A DNA stretch of 64,000 bases from Shewanella gelidimarina (lineage in GTDB: Bacteria > Pseudomonadota > Gammaproteobacteria > Enterobacterales > Shewanellaceae). The notes beneath the pieces were generated by a model that had not been told where the DNA came from, ran no database searches, and saw only the letters and a list, made by a program, of their open reading frames with translations. The translations under genes and the position numbers were made by a program. Location of the stretch: positions 62,001 to 126,000 of the forward strand of contig NZ_JAKIKW010000013.1 of NCBI RefSeq assembly GCF_023283945.1, given 5' to 3'. Within the stretch, counting starts at the first letter, position 1. Each line of letters starts with the position of its first letter. Below are positions 55,030-64,000 of this stretch, one piece after another.

Positions 55030-55128
55030 AACTTTTATTCGTAAGCAGGTCAATTGACCTCTAAATGGCTTACGACACTAATTAGGTACAGCTTTAGTAC
55101 AACTTCATTAAAACAGATTATAACCCTT

Positions 55129-55437
55129 TTAAGCCTCTTTAGTAGAGCGTTCTACTAACGCATGCTCTAAAGTTGACTGCAGCAAACCGATTTTTTCATC
55201 CATCTGCTTATTATAATCTTGATTCTTCTGTTGTTCTTCCAACAGTTCATAGCCGGTATTTAATGCGGCCATAATGGCAATTTCTTCACGACTAATGTTA
55301 TTGGTGCGTGCTTTTAACGACAATAACTGATTTTCAAGATTATGAGCAACGTGCCTAAGTGCTGTCTCTTGTCCATCTGGACAAGCGATAGAGTAGGTGC
55401 GCCCCATAAGGGTAATTTCAATCGCCTTGTTACCCAT
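55129..55437 (-). CDS. zapA: Cell division protein ZapA
   Basis: A 102-aa cytoplasmic protein that bundles FtsZ filaments at the division site. The N-terminal IEITLMGRTYSIACPDGQE is the conserved ZapA beta hairpin, followed by AALRHVAHNL-like TALRHVAHNLENQLL and a long C-terminal coiled coil from ~60. It is co-oriented with ssrS downstream and divergent from ygfB, as in E. coli. Confidence 0.93.
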   Translation of the reverse strand: MGNKAIEITLMGRTYSIACPDGQETALRHVAHNLENQLLSLKARTNNISREEIAIMAALNTGYELLEEQQKNQDYNKQMDEKIGLLQSTLEHALVERSTKEA

Positions 55438-55795
55438 TCCTAAAGGAATCCTTTAACCGTGTACTTGAGCGGACTATATCGGTCTAAAAAGCAAAGTGCA
55501 ACAGCATCACCTCCTAAACTTAGATAGTTTGGATTAATTGTTGTTTAGATAGCCATTGGCGTACAAACATAGAGCGGTTTGGGCGATGGCCATGGTTGAG
55601 CATTGATTTAAGTCCGGCTTTATTGGCAGCCGTTTGCAGGTATCGATAGCCATTGCAATCGCCCTTGGCATTCTTGATTATGGCTTTTGTGGTGGCGCCC
55701 GCAAACTTTTAACCACTTTATGGTGGCAACTCTTGGTCGAATCCGTCAGTTCTGCTAGCATGAAGCCAGTAAATTTTGCGACTGGAAACGACTTT
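55438..55795. other. Divergent zapA / ygfB intergenic region
   Basis: No separate gene is seen. An open frame continues upstream of ygfB from 55634, but it has no ribosome site and no homology. TTGGTCGAATCC near 55733 resembles part of a tRNA T arm, but no cloverleaf fits. The region should contain the promoters for both genes. Confidence 0.5.
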
Positions 55796-56371
55796 ATGGC
55801 GACCCTCCCAACGCTCCGCATGGATAACTTACTTGCGGCACTCAACGAAGCTGAAATTGCTCAGCACCCTGTCGAAGTTCACGGCGCTTTAGTCGGCTTG
55901 ATCTGTGGCGGTGTCGAACAATCATCTAAAGGTTGGACATCACCTTTATTAGAGCTGATGAATGACGGCCAAGCACTACCTCCAACATTACAGCTGTTAA
56001 TCGAAGAGCTCTATCAAGATGCGGTCACGCGTCTGTCCGATACTGACTTTGGTTTTAACCCTATGCTGCCAGAGGAAGAGGAGCCAATATCAACGCGTGT
56101 TGAAGCGCTATCGTTATGGGTACAGAGCTTCCTAACCGGGATTGCAATTATTCAACCTAAATTGAATAAAGCCTCGAAAGAGGTGCGCGAAGTGATCCAA
56201 GACCTATCTGAAATAGCTCAGGTAGAGTTTGATGTAGCTGAAGACGATGAGTCAGAAGCGGCACTTATCGAGCTGATGGAGTTCACTCGCATGGCGGCCT
56301 TGCTATGTTACTCAGAGTTTGGTCCAGCAATCGAAGACGACAAACCAATAGACCTTGGTGTGTTGCACTAA
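55796..56371 (+). CDS. ygfB: UPF0149 family protein YgfB
   Basis: YgfB is a small all-helical protein, linked in Pseudomonas to control of ampDh3 and beta-lactam tolerance. The start at 55796 (MATLPTLRMDNLL) gives 191 aa, close to E. coli YgfB (192); ATG at 55760 is an alternative and an upstream frame to 55634 is unlikely. Family marks are VEVHGALVGLICGG, LSLWVQSFLTGIAIIQPKL and EFTRMAALLCYSEF. It precedes ubiH as in E. coli, but pepP, which lies between them there, is missing. Confidence 0.88.
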   Translation: MATLPTLRMDNLLAALNEAEIAQHPVEVHGALVGLICGGVEQSSKGWTSPLLELMNDGQALPPTLQLLIEELYQDAVTRLSDTDFGFNPMLPEEEEPISTRVEALSLWVQSFLTGIAIIQPKLNKASKEVREVIQDLSEIAQVEFDVAEDDESEAALIELMEFTRMAALLCYSEFGPAIEDDKPIDLGVLH

Positions 56372-56477
56372 ACGTCCGTTGCTTAAGCCGCCATCGCATT
56401 CGTGTTATGGCGGTTTTGGTTTCTAAGAGACTAAAATAAGTAACAGCAATAACAGCAGTTATCGGGTTAAAAATTCC

Positions 56478-57710
56478 ATGGCTAATACACATGCGGTCGA
56501 ACAGGTTGATATTGCAATCGTCGGCGGCGCAATGGCAGGGGCGATATTAGCTCTTGGACTCGCGCAGATTGCCAAGCAAACTGAACGACCTCTTAAAATC
56601 GCCTTGATTGAAGCGCATCGTCCTAATGAGCAACATCCGGGTTTCGACGCTCGCTCTATTGCCATCTCTCATGGTTCAATCTTCGAGTTAAAAAAACTGC
56701 AGATATGGCCACACATTGCAGCGCTCGCCAGCGAAATCAAAAATATCCATATCTCTGATCGCGGCAATTTTGGCATGACCGAGCTCAATAGCGATGCTCT
56801 TCACCTGCCGTATTTAGGGCAAGTGGTTGAACTCGAAGCAGTAGGGCAACAATTGTTCCGTCAACTTGCGAAAAGTGACATCCAGTTATATTGCCCTGAC
56901 AGTTTGACTGACGTTGAGGCGCAAGCCGAACAACAGTTGCTGACCTTAGACAGTGGTCAACAGATCGCCGCCAAACTCTTGGTCGCCGCCGATGGTCTTA
57001 ACTCTAAAGTGCGCCATGCTTTTAAGCAGCCATTAGAGCAGGTCGATTTTCAGCAAACGGCGATCATTACTAATATTCAAACCGAGCAGCCGCATCAAGG
57101 TTGGGCGTTTGAGCGATTCACCCAAACGGGGCCATTAGCCTTGTTGCCGATGGCTACACGTAATGGCGAACATCGACTGTCTATGGTGTGGGCGTTGGCA
57201 CCCGCAGAGGCGGAGCAACTGCTTAATGCGCCAAAAGCCGAGTTTATCGAAAAACTGCAAAGCACATTTGGTTACCGAGCAGGGCGCTTTATCGATATCG
57301 GTGAGCGCTTTAGTTATCCGTTAATGCTGTCGTATATGCCAAGGCCTATCTATCACCGTACCGTATTTTTAGGTAACGCCGCGCAAACACTGCACCCTAT
57401 TGCAGGGCAAGGCTTTAACCTTGGGTTGCGCGATGTGGTCAGTTTACTTGAAGTGGTAAAGCAATCGCTCACTAACAGTGTCAACGGTGAGTTAGATATC
57501 GGTCTAAGCCAAGTGACGCACGACTATTTAGCGCGTCGCAATGTCGACCGAGAAAGCACCATGAACAATATTGAGTTCTTAGTGCGCGGCTTTTCAAATG
57601 ATCACTGGCCGTTAGTGATTGGCCGAAACCTAGGCTTACGCCTATTATCTTGGTTTCCGCCGCTAAAAGCGCCCGTGGCGCGAAAAGCCATGGGCTGGAC
57701 AAAAAGTTGA
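56478..57710 (+). CDS. ubiH: 2-octaprenyl-6-methoxyphenol hydroxylase
   Basis: FAD monooxygenase of ubiquinone biosynthesis that hydroxylates the ring at C1. The 410-aa protein has the FAD dinucleotide loop VGGAMAGAILALGLAQ (~15-30), FDARSIAISHGS, the DG segment ADGLNSKVR and the second FAD motif FLGNAAQTLHPIAGQGFNLG. E. coli UbiH has 392 aa. It is followed by ubiI 65 bases downstream, and the pair shares the same fold. Confidence 0.94.
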   Translation: MANTHAVEQVDIAIVGGAMAGAILALGLAQIAKQTERPLKIALIEAHRPNEQHPGFDARSIAISHGSIFELKKLQIWPHIAALASEIKNIHISDRGNFGMTELNSDALHLPYLGQVVELEAVGQQLFRQLAKSDIQLYCPDSLTDVEAQAEQQLLTLDSGQQIAAKLLVAADGLNSKVRHAFKQPLEQVDFQQTAIITNIQTEQPHQGWAFERFTQTGPLALLPMATRNGEHRLSMVWALAPAEAEQLLNAPKAEFIEKLQSTFGYRAGRFIDIGERFSYPLMLSYMPRPIYHRTVFLGNAAQTLHPIAGQGFNLGLRDVVSLLEVVKQSLTNSVNGELDIGLSQVTHDYLARRNVDRESTMNNIEFLVRGFSNDHWPLVIGRNLGLRLLSWFPPLKAPVARKAMGWTKS

Positions 57711-57775
57711 GCCAAGCTGACTGATCTCGTCAGCACCGTTGATATTCAATTTAGTTAAATGAGTAAGGGTTAAAA

Positions 57776-58996
57776 ATGTTAAGCACACAAACTTATGATG
57801 TCGCGATTGTTGGCGGTGGGATGGTGGGTTTAGCGACCGCCATTGGCTTGGCAATGGAAGGCGTTAACGTTGTGGTGATTGATGCCGGCCAAACCCACGC
57901 CGTATCTGGCTCGCCTAAACTTAGGGTGAGTGCGATTAATAAAGCAAGTCAGCACTTACTCACTAATTTAGGTGCATGGCCATATTTGGCGGCAAACCGC
58001 ATTACTCCTTACCAAAAGATGCAAGTGTGGGACAAAGACAGTCTCGGCAAAATCGACTTCGATGCGCATTCCCTTAGCGAAACTCATCTTGGCGCCATTA
58101 TCGAAAATGACTCCATCGCCTTTGCATTAGCCGAGCGCGCAAGCGAGTTTGAAAACCTGACCTACATCGAAAACCAACGTCTTGAGCGTATCGCCTTTGG
58201 TGAACGTGAAGCATGGTTAACCTTAGATAATGGCGACAACATCAGCGCTGCATTAGTGGTGGCCGCAGACGGCGCCAACTCTTGGGTGCGGCAGCAGTGC
58301 AACATCCCGATGACTTTTTGGGATTACAACCACCACGCTATTGTCGCTACAATCCGCACCGAACTGCCCCATGGCGACACGGCAAGACAGGTATTTGATA
58401 GCGAAGGCCCACTGGCTTTCCTACCTTTGTATGAAAAAAACCTCTGCTCAATTGTATGGTCGGTGTCACCCGATAAAGCAGAGGCGCTACTAGCGCTCGA
58501 CAAGCAGCAGTTCGAACGTGCATTGACCGCCGCATACGATGGCCGTTTAGGCATGTGCTCACTGGAAAGTGATCGCCAAGCATTTCCGCTACGTATGCGT
58601 TATGCGCGCCACTTTGCTCGTCATCGTTTGGTGTTGGCTGGCGACGCCGCGCACACCATTCATCCATTAGCAGGCCAGGGCGTTAACTTAGGTTTCTTAG
58701 ATGCCGCCAGCATTATAGAAACCATCAGTGAGTTAAAAGAGCAGGGTAAAGACATTGGTGATTACCGTCATCTGCGCAGTCTTGAGCGCTGGCGTAAGGC
58801 CGAAGCGCTAGAGATGATCACCGCAATGGAAAGCTTTAAAAGGCTGTTCGGGGGCACCAATCCTCTCAAGAAAGTCATCCGCGATCTTGGCTTAAATATC
58901 GTTGATAATTTTGCGCCATTGAAAACACTGTTTATTCAGCAAGCGCTCGGCAACAAAAAAAGCTTACCCAAGCTGTGTAAAAGTGAACAAGATTAA
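57776..58996 (+). CDS. ubiI: 2-octaprenylphenol hydroxylase
   Basis: FAD monooxygenase (formerly VisC) that hydroxylates the C5 position in ubiquinone synthesis. The 406-aa protein has VGGGMVGLATAIGLA (~11-25), LRVSAINKASQHLL, ADGANSWVRQQ and LAGDAAHTIHPLAGQGVNLGFLDA, matching UbiI more closely than UbiH or UbiF. It is the second of two ubiquinone genes and precedes gcvT, which has its own promoter. Confidence 0.93.
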   Translation: MLSTQTYDVAIVGGGMVGLATAIGLAMEGVNVVVIDAGQTHAVSGSPKLRVSAINKASQHLLTNLGAWPYLAANRITPYQKMQVWDKDSLGKIDFDAHSLSETHLGAIIENDSIAFALAERASEFENLTYIENQRLERIAFGEREAWLTLDNGDNISAALVVAADGANSWVRQQCNIPMTFWDYNHHAIVATIRTELPHGDTARQVFDSEGPLAFLPLYEKNLCSIVWSVSPDKAEALLALDKQQFERALTAAYDGRLGMCSLESDRQAFPLRMRYARHFARHRLVLAGDAAHTIHPLAGQGVNLGFLDAASIIETISELKEQGKDIGDYRHLRSLERWRKAEALEMITAMESFKRLFGGTNPLKKVIRDLGLNIVDNFAPLKTLFIQQALGNKKSLPKLCKSEQD

Positions 58997-59142
58997 CATT
59001 CTCCTGTTTTAGCTAAAGCTGAATAAGCTTGTTATTTCATGCACTTGTTGTTTTACCTTTGCAAAACAGCATTTTGGTATGAAATTATTACCACTACTGC
59101 ATGAGAAAAACTAATGACTGAACTGTTCGGATTAGAAAATTC

Positions 59143-59175
59143 TTTTGTATACAAAAGCAATACTCAAGGTATAAT
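59143..59175 (+). promoter_or_regulatory. gcvT promoter with an overlapping palindrome
   Basis: TATAAT (59170-59175) is a perfect -10 box; TTGTAT (59145-59150) is the best -35, with a 19-base spacer. The -35 lies inside the perfect 14-base palindrome TTTTGTATACAAAA (59143-59156), a form often bound by GntR-type repressors. Downstream, CTGGTG/CACCAG near 59210-59230 can form a leader hairpin. No glycine riboswitch is recognisable. Confidence 0.5.
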
Positions 59176-59263
59176 TTCGCCGCATTTTAATACGACCAAA
59201 TTGATCTGGTGACAAGCACCCTACACCAGTTGCAGACTCGAATACCCCAAAGAAGGGAAAGAA

Positions 59264-60358
59264 ATGGCTAACAAAACTGTACTTTTTAACAAGCACCTAG
59301 AATCAAATGGCAAGATGGTAGATTTCCACGGTTGGGATATGCCACTTAACTATGGTTCACAAATCGAAGAGCACCACGCAGTGCGTCAAGACGCGGGTAT
59401 GTTCGACGTATCACACATGACAGTTGTCGATGTGATAGGTGACGACGCTTGTGCCTTCTTACGCAAATTGCTAGCCAATGACGTAGCCAAGCTAAAAGTA
59501 CCCGGTAAAGCGCTTTACGGCGGCATGCTGGACCATAATGGCGGCGTGATCGACGACCTCATTACTTATTACCTTTCAGACACGCAGTATCGCATCGTGG
59601 TTAACTCAGCGACGCGCGAAAAAGATCTTGCTTGGATAAACGAGCAAGTTAAAGGTTTCAACGTCGAAGTGACAGAGCGTCCAGAGCTGGCAATGATTGC
59701 CGTTCAAGGCCCTAACGCTAAAGCAAAAGCGGCGACGGTATTTAACGCCACGCAAAACACCGCGATTGAAGGCATGAAGCCATTCTTTGGTGTGCAAGCA
59801 GACTCCCTCTTTATTGCTACTACCGGTTACACCGGCGAAACAGGTTATGAAGTTATCGTTCCTGAAGCTGAAGCCGAAGCATTATGGCAAGCATTTTTAG
59901 ACGCAGGCATTAAGCCATGTGGACTTGGCGCACGTGACACGCTGCGTCTTGAAGCGGGCATGAACCTTTACGGCTTAGACATGGACGAAAGTGTTAACCC
60001 ACTAGCGGCTAACATGGGCTGGACAGTGGCATGGGCACCTGAAGATCGCGATTTCAACGGCCGTAAAGCCCTTGAAGCGATTAAAGCAGCGGGCACAGAG
60101 AAGTTAGTCGGCCTTGTTATGGACGCTAAAGGCGTTATCCGTCACGGCATGTCAGTATTCTTTACCGACAGCGACGGTGTTGAACAGCAAGGGACCATTA
60201 CCAGCGGTACCTTCTCGCCAACGCTAGGTTACTCTATCGCCATGGCGCGCGTCCCTAATACTATTGGTGATATCGCTGAAGTAGAGATGCGTAAGAAGCG
60301 CGTCGCTGTTAAAGTAATCAAACCATCGTTTGTACGTAATGGTAAGCAAGCGTTTTAA
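59264..60358 (+). CDS. gcvT: Glycine cleavage system T protein (aminomethyltransferase)
   Basis: Transfers the methylene group from the lipoyl arm of H protein to tetrahydrofolate and releases ammonia. The 364-aa protein equals E. coli GcvT in length. Motifs are [45 protein letters not shown] and [23 protein letters not shown] provides a strong ribosome site. It is the first gene of gcvT-gcvH-gcvP, with 289 bases to gcvH. Confidence 0.97.
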   Translation: MANKTVLFNKHLESNGKMVDFHGWDMPLNYGSQIEEHHAVRQDAGMFDVSHMTVVDVIGDDACAFLRKLLANDVAKLKVPGKALYGGMLDHNGGVIDDLITYYLSDTQYRIVVNSATREKDLAWINEQVKGFNVEVTERPELAMIAVQGPNAKAKAATVFNATQNTAIEGMKPFFGVQADSLFIATTGYTGETGYEVIVPEAEAEALWQAFLDAGIKPCGLGARDTLRLEAGMNLYGLDMDESVNPLAANMGWTVAWAPEDRDFNGRKALEAIKAAGTEKLVGLVMDAKGVIRHGMSVFFTDSDGVEQQGTITSGTFSPTLGYSIAMARVPNTIGDIAEVEMRKKRVAVKVIKPSFVRNGKQAF

Positions 60359-60567
60359 TAAATAAAGCAACTATTGGCTAAGTACCTTGATGGACTTGGC
60401 CAGTAGGGTTAAATTTGCAGTTTCAGCTCACGTTAATCATCACTTTTCATTTAGCTTAGTTTTTAATATAGTGATGAGTTAACGCGTTATCCTATTGAAA
60501 TATATCATTTGATATCAATTAGGCAGATGGCAAAAGAGTGCTGAAACCGCTGCGCAAACACGCAAAA

Positions 60568-60595
60568 ACTGATAAGCCTAAATAGGCAAATCAGT
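60568..60595 (+). other. Hairpin between gcvT and gcvH
   Basis: ACTGAT, AA, GCCTA, AA, TAGGC, AA, ATCAGT form a nested stem with a symmetric AA/AA internal loop. No T run follows. It could be an mRNA processing or attenuation structure, and it lies 52 bases before the gcvH start. Confidence 0.4.
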
Positions 60596-60647
60596 AAACG
60601 TCTTATTAAATCACAGCATTAGAACTATCGAATAAGGATTAAGACCA

Positions 60648-61037
60648 ATGAGCAATATCCCAGCTGAACTTAAATATGCTTCTTCTCACGAATGGATCCG
60701 TAAAGAAGAAGACGGTAGCTACACAGTAGGTATCAGTGAGCACGCTCAAGAGCTATTGGGTGACATGGTGTTTATTGAGCTGCCAGATGTTGGCGACGAG
60801 CTAAATGCCGGTGAAGACTGTGCCGTAGCAGAATCTGTAAAAGCCGCGTCAGACATCTATTCACCACTAACCGGTGAAGTGCTTGCCGTTAATGAAGCGC
60901 TAGAAGATTCACCTGAGCTTGTTAACAGTGATGCATTTGGTGATGGCTGGTTCTTCCGCGTCATGCCTACTGACCTTGCTGAGCTAGAAAACTTGCTTGA
61001 TGCCGAAGGCTATCAAGCGGTTATCGACGACGAATAA
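60648..61037 (+). CDS. gcvH: Glycine cleavage system H protein
   Basis: Lipoyl carrier that moves the aminomethyl group between P, T and L proteins. The 129-aa protein has the lipoylated lysine K65 in [15 protein letters not shown], the same position as in E. coli. The N-terminal [11 protein letters not shown] and the C-terminal [14 protein letters not shown] are typical. AAGGA lies nine bases upstream of the ATG. It precedes gcvP by 217 bases. Confidence 0.97.
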   Translation: MSNIPAELKYASSHEWIRKEEDGSYTVGISEHAQELLGDMVFIELPDVGDELNAGEDCAVAESVKAASDIYSPLTGEVLAVNEALEDSPELVNSDAFGDGWFFRVMPTDLAELENLLDAEGYQAVIDDE

Positions 61038-61254
61038 GTTGTGATAATCAACAAAGCCTCACTCTGCTAAAGACTGGGGCTTTGTCCGTTATATGGCAAT
61101 GCCCGATAACGTGAACAGTTGAAATAGAGACCATACCAATGCCATTCATTAAATGAGCAAATATGCTCGATAGTGACATTGGTCTAAAACAACGAGACCA
61201 GTAAATCCGCTCCCCTACAGGTTGGATACTGGCAAATATGGAACCAGGTTACTC

Positions 61255-64000
61255 ATGACCAAAGAAACCCTTACGCAGTTAGAGCAGCACGAATTATTTC
61301 TTCGCCGTCATATCGGTCCAGGTGCCGAACAGCAGCAAGAGATGCTGAATTTTGTGGGTGCTGAATCGTTAGAAGACTTGACCGAACAAATCGTGCCAGG
61401 ATCAATTCTTCTTAATCGTGATCTCGCCGTTGGCGATTCATGTGGTGAAGCTGAAGGCTTGGCTTATATTCGTGAAATCGCGGATAAAAACAAAGTCTTC
61501 AAAAGCTACATAGGTATGGGTTACTACGGTACTGAAGTGCCGAGCGTTATCCAGCGTAACGTGCTTGAAAATCCAGGTTGGTACACGGCGTATACGCCAT
61601 ACCAGCCAGAGATTGCTCAAGGTCGTCTTGAAGCGATTCTTAACTTCCAGCAGCTATCAATGGACCTAACGGGTCTTGATTTAGCCTCTTCATCGCTGCT
61701 TGATGAAGCCACCGCCGCTGCCGAAGCAATGGCAATGTCTAAGCGTGTTTCTAAAGCCAAAAAAGCCAACATCTACTTTGTGGCTGATGACGTATTCCCG
61801 CAAACTATCGACGTTGTAAAAACCCGTGCCTCGTGCTTTGGTTTTGAAGTGGTTGTTGGCCCAGCGGCCGATGCTGTTAACTACGAGCTCTTTGGTGCTT
61901 TGTTCCAGTACACCAACCGCCTCGGTCAAATCAGCGATTTTACTGAACTCTTTACCCAGTTACGTGAGAAGAAGGCCATTGTTTCAGTCGCGGCCGACAT
62001 CATGTCACTGGTCATGCTTAAATCTCCAGGTTCTATGGGCGCCGATGTCGTATTGGGTAACTCACAGCGCTTTGGTGTGCCAATGGGCTTTGGTGGTCCA
62101 CACGCTGCATTCTTCGTGACACGTGACGCCTTTAAACGTTCACTGCCCGGTCGTATTATCGGAGTATCACAAGATACTCGCGGTAACCGTGCACTGCGTA
62201 TGGCAATGCAAACTCGCGAGCAACATATTCGCCGCGAGAAAGCGAACTCCAATATTTGTACCGCACAGGTATTACTGGCCAACATGGCGTCGTTTTACGC
62301 AGTATTCCACGGCCCACAAGGCCTTAAGGTGATTGCAGAGCGTATCCATCGCTTAACCGATATCTTGGCAGCTGGCCTAAGCGCCAAAGGCGTTGAACTG
62401 CTTAACAACACTTGGTTCGATACCTTGTCACTTAAGGGCTTAGACATTGCCGCAGTGACTGCACGTTCAGCTGTTGCAGGCCTTAACCTGCGCATCGACG
62501 CTGACGGCATGCTGGGTGTCAGCTTGGCTGAAACCACCACCCGCAGTGACGTAGCTGAGCTATTTGACGTTATATTGGGCGCAGATCATGGTCTAGACGT
62601 CGCTAAGCTTGATGACGCTATTGTGGCTAACGGCAGCACATCAATTCCAGCTGAGTTAGTGCGCACCGATGCAATCTTGACGCACCCAACGTTTAATCGC
62701 TACCAGAGCGAAACCGAGATGATGCGTTACATCAAGCGTCTCGAGAATAAAGATCTGGCCTTGAACCACTCAATGATCTCGCTCGGTTCATGCACCATGA
62801 AGCTAAACGCAGCCACCGAGATGATGCCTATCACTTGGCCTGAGTTTGGTAGCATGCACCCATTCTGCCCGCTAGACCAAGCGGAAGGTTATGCACAGTT
62901 ACTCGAAGAGCTATCAACGTGGTTGGTGGAAATTACCGGGTACGACGCGGTATCACTGCAGCCAAATTCGGGTGCACAAGGTGAATACGCTGGTCTACTC
63001 ACGATTAAGCAATACCATGAGTCACGTGGCGACGCGCACAGAAATATCTGTCTTATCCCACAATCAGCTCACGGTACCAACCCAGCGTCTGCCCAGCTTG
63101 CTGGCATGAAAATCGTAGTTACCGCCTGTGATAAAGCCGGTAACATCGACATGGATGACTTAAGAGCCAAAGCCGCAGAAGTGGCTGACAACTTATCTTG
63201 CATCATGGTGACTTACCCATCGACTCACGGTGTGTATGAAGAAAGCATCGGCGAAATTTGTGAAATTATTCACGAGTTCGGCGGTCAGGTTTACCTTGAT
63301 GGCGCTAACATGAACGCACAGGTTGGCCTTACATCACCGGGCTTTATCGGCGCGGATGTATCGCACCTTAACTTACACAAAACCTTCGCTATTCCCCATG
63401 GCGGCGGCGGACCAGGCATGGGCCCAATCGGTGTTAAAAAGCACCTTGCGCCATTCTTATCGGGTCACACAGTGATTAAGCATGGTCTTGAGTCTGACAA
63501 TAATGGTGCGGTATCTGCTGCGCCATACGGCAGCGCAAGCATCTTGCCTATCACTTGGATGTACATCAAGTTGTTAGGTAAGAAGGGTTTGCGTCAGTCA
63601 ACGCAAGTGGCATTGCTTAACGCTAACTACATCATGAAGAAACTGTCTGAGCATTACCCGATTCTTTATTCTGGCCGAAATGACCGTGTTGCCCATGAGT
63701 GCATCATCGATTTGCGTCCGCTTAAAGAGACATCGGGTGTGACTGAGATGGATATCGCTAAGCGTCTGAACGATTACGGTTTCCACTCGCCAACCATGAG
63801 CTTCCCAGTAGCGGGAACCTTGATGATTGAGCCGACAGAATCAGAATCTAAGGTTGAGTTAGACAGATTTATCGAAGCAATGGTGTCTATCCGCGGTGAA
63901 GTTGCCAAGGTAGAAGCAGGCGAGTGGCCAGCGGACAACAACCCGCTGCACAACGCGCCGCATACCTTAGCCGATATCATGGACTCAGAATTTGATTCAC
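61255..64000 (+). CDS. gcvP: Glycine dehydrogenase (decarboxylating), P protein, 3' end outside window
   Basis: PLP enzyme that decarboxylates glycine and loads the H protein. The ATG at 61255 begins [21 protein letters not shown], the usual GcvP N-terminus, and the frame is open for 915 codons to the window edge. The E. coli protein has 957 aa, so ~42 residues are missing. The PLP lysine is K709 in [25 protein letters not shown]-like [15 protein letters not shown] and [10 protein letters not shown] are present. The absence of a stop codon is due only to the window boundary. Confidence 0.95.
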   Translation, partial: MTKETLTQLEQHELFLRRHIGPGAEQQQEMLNFVGAESLEDLTEQIVPGSILLNRDLAVGDSCGEAEGLAYIREIADKNKVFKSYIGMGYYGTEVPSVIQRNVLENPGWYTAYTPYQPEIAQGRLEAILNFQQLSMDLTGLDLASSSLLDEATAAAEAMAMSKRVSKAKKANIYFVADDVFPQTIDVVKTRASCFGFEVVVGPAADAVNYELFGALFQYTNRLGQISDFTELFTQLREKKAIVSVAADIMSLVMLKSPGSMGADVVLGNSQRFGVPMGFGGPHAAFFVTRDAFKRSLPGRIIGVSQDTRGNRALRMAMQTREQHIRREKANSNICTAQVLLANMASFYAVFHGPQGLKVIAERIHRLTDILAAGLSAKGVELLNNTWFDTLSLKGLDIAAVTARSAVAGLNLRIDADGMLGVSLAETTTRSDVAELFDVILGADHGLDVAKLDDAIVANGSTSIPAELVRTDAILTHPTFNRYQSETEMMRYIKRLENKDLALNHSMISLGSCTMKLNAATEMMPITWPEFGSMHPFCPLDQAEGYAQLLEELSTWLVEITGYDAVSLQPNSGAQGEYAGLLTIKQYHESRGDAHRNICLIPQSAHGTNPASAQLAGMKIVVTACDKAGNIDMDDLRAKAAEVADNLSCIMVTYPSTHGVYEESIGEICEIIHEFGGQVYLDGANMNAQVGLTSPGFIGADVSHLNLHKTFAIPHGGGGPGMGPIGVKKHLAPFLSGHTVIKHGLESDNNGAVSAAPYGSASILPITWMYIKLLGKKGLRQSTQVALLNANYIMKKLSEHYPILYSGRNDRVAHECIIDLRPLKETSGVTEMDIAKRLNDYGFHSPTMSFPVAGTLMIEPTESESKVELDRFIEAMVSIRGEVAKVEAGEWPADNNPLHNAPHTLADIMDSEFDS

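Noticed and set aside
55725..55760. Possible tRNA T arm (GGTCGAATCC).
   Set aside because: No acceptor stem, anticodon arm or D arm can be built around it.
55634..55795. Upstream extension of ygfB by 54 codons.
   Set aside because: It has no ribosome site, no homology to YgfB, and would make the protein longer than the family.
60359..60647. Possible glycine riboswitch between gcvT and gcvH.
   Set aside because: The conserved aptamer core sequences are not present; only a simple hairpin is seen.
61050..61082. Terminator after gcvH formed by CAAAGCC and GGCTTTG.
   Set aside because: The loop is long and there is no T run; read-through into gcvP is expected.

Overview
The window looks like a chromosomal segment of a marine gammaproteobacterium, most likely Shewanella. 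It carries a ten-heme OmcA/MtrC-family surface cytochrome. It also shows two gene orders typical of the group, slyX beside fkpA and zapA-ssrS followed by ygfB-ubiH-ubiI-gcvTHP, together with DUF3010, DUF3019 and COG3014 genes common in Shewanella and its relatives. No tRNA, rRNA, CRISPR array, prophage or complete insertion sequence was seen.

Layout. 1-5081: the end of a rhomboid protease gene, a two-barrel MipA/OmpV outer-membrane protein, and the split transhydrogenase operon pntAA-pntAB-pntB. 5402-9730: the sulfite-reduction operon cysJIH. 9731-10801: a 1.07 kb gene-poor stretch with several hairpins, a 15-codon ORF behind a perfect Shine-Dalgarno sequence, and a relic of a repeat end. 10802-19572: an anchored protein of unknown function, DUF3010, a periplasmic peroxiredoxin, rpiA, yedI, an EEP-family hydrolase, a Tat-exported PhoD-like phosphatase and a phosphoribosyltransferase. 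19680-26766: envelope lipoproteins (M1 aminopeptidase, LpoB, a COG3014 TPR protein, FkpA, DUF4136) plus slyX. 27286-30562: a four-gene operon MipA/OmpV - DUF3019 - OmpR-type regulator - histidine kinase, which looks like an envelope-sensing unit. 31006-37121: small metabolic and stress genes, including an Fe-S type repressor divergent from an FMN reductase/VOC pair across nested palindromes, then a 16-copy heptanucleotide array directly before an RsuA-like pseudouridine synthase.

37310-41922: a LysR regulator, a palindrome-rich promoter region, an orphan decaheme cytochrome and an acetate (SatP) transporter. 41997-46294: an MFS/POT-like transporter, lrgAB with a divergent CidR-like LysR gene, and a 54-aa YqaE/Pmp3 membrane protein. 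46431-46684: a MITE-like palindromic element. 46723-53363: an ImpA-like lipoprotein metalloprotease, valS and holC. 53589-54800: a DUF4760-like gene followed by two adjacent tandem-repeat arrays (10 bp and 51 bp units). 54846-64000: 6S RNA, zapA, ygfB, ubiH, ubiI and the glycine-cleavage genes gcvT, gcvH and gcvP, the last cut by the right edge.

Most genes are ordinary core genes. The parts that deserve a second look are the tandem arrays, the symmetric operator-like sites next to the Fe-S regulator and the cytochrome, the MipA-DUF3019-two-component operon, the two-barrel outer-membrane protein, and the structured intergenic region after cysH.
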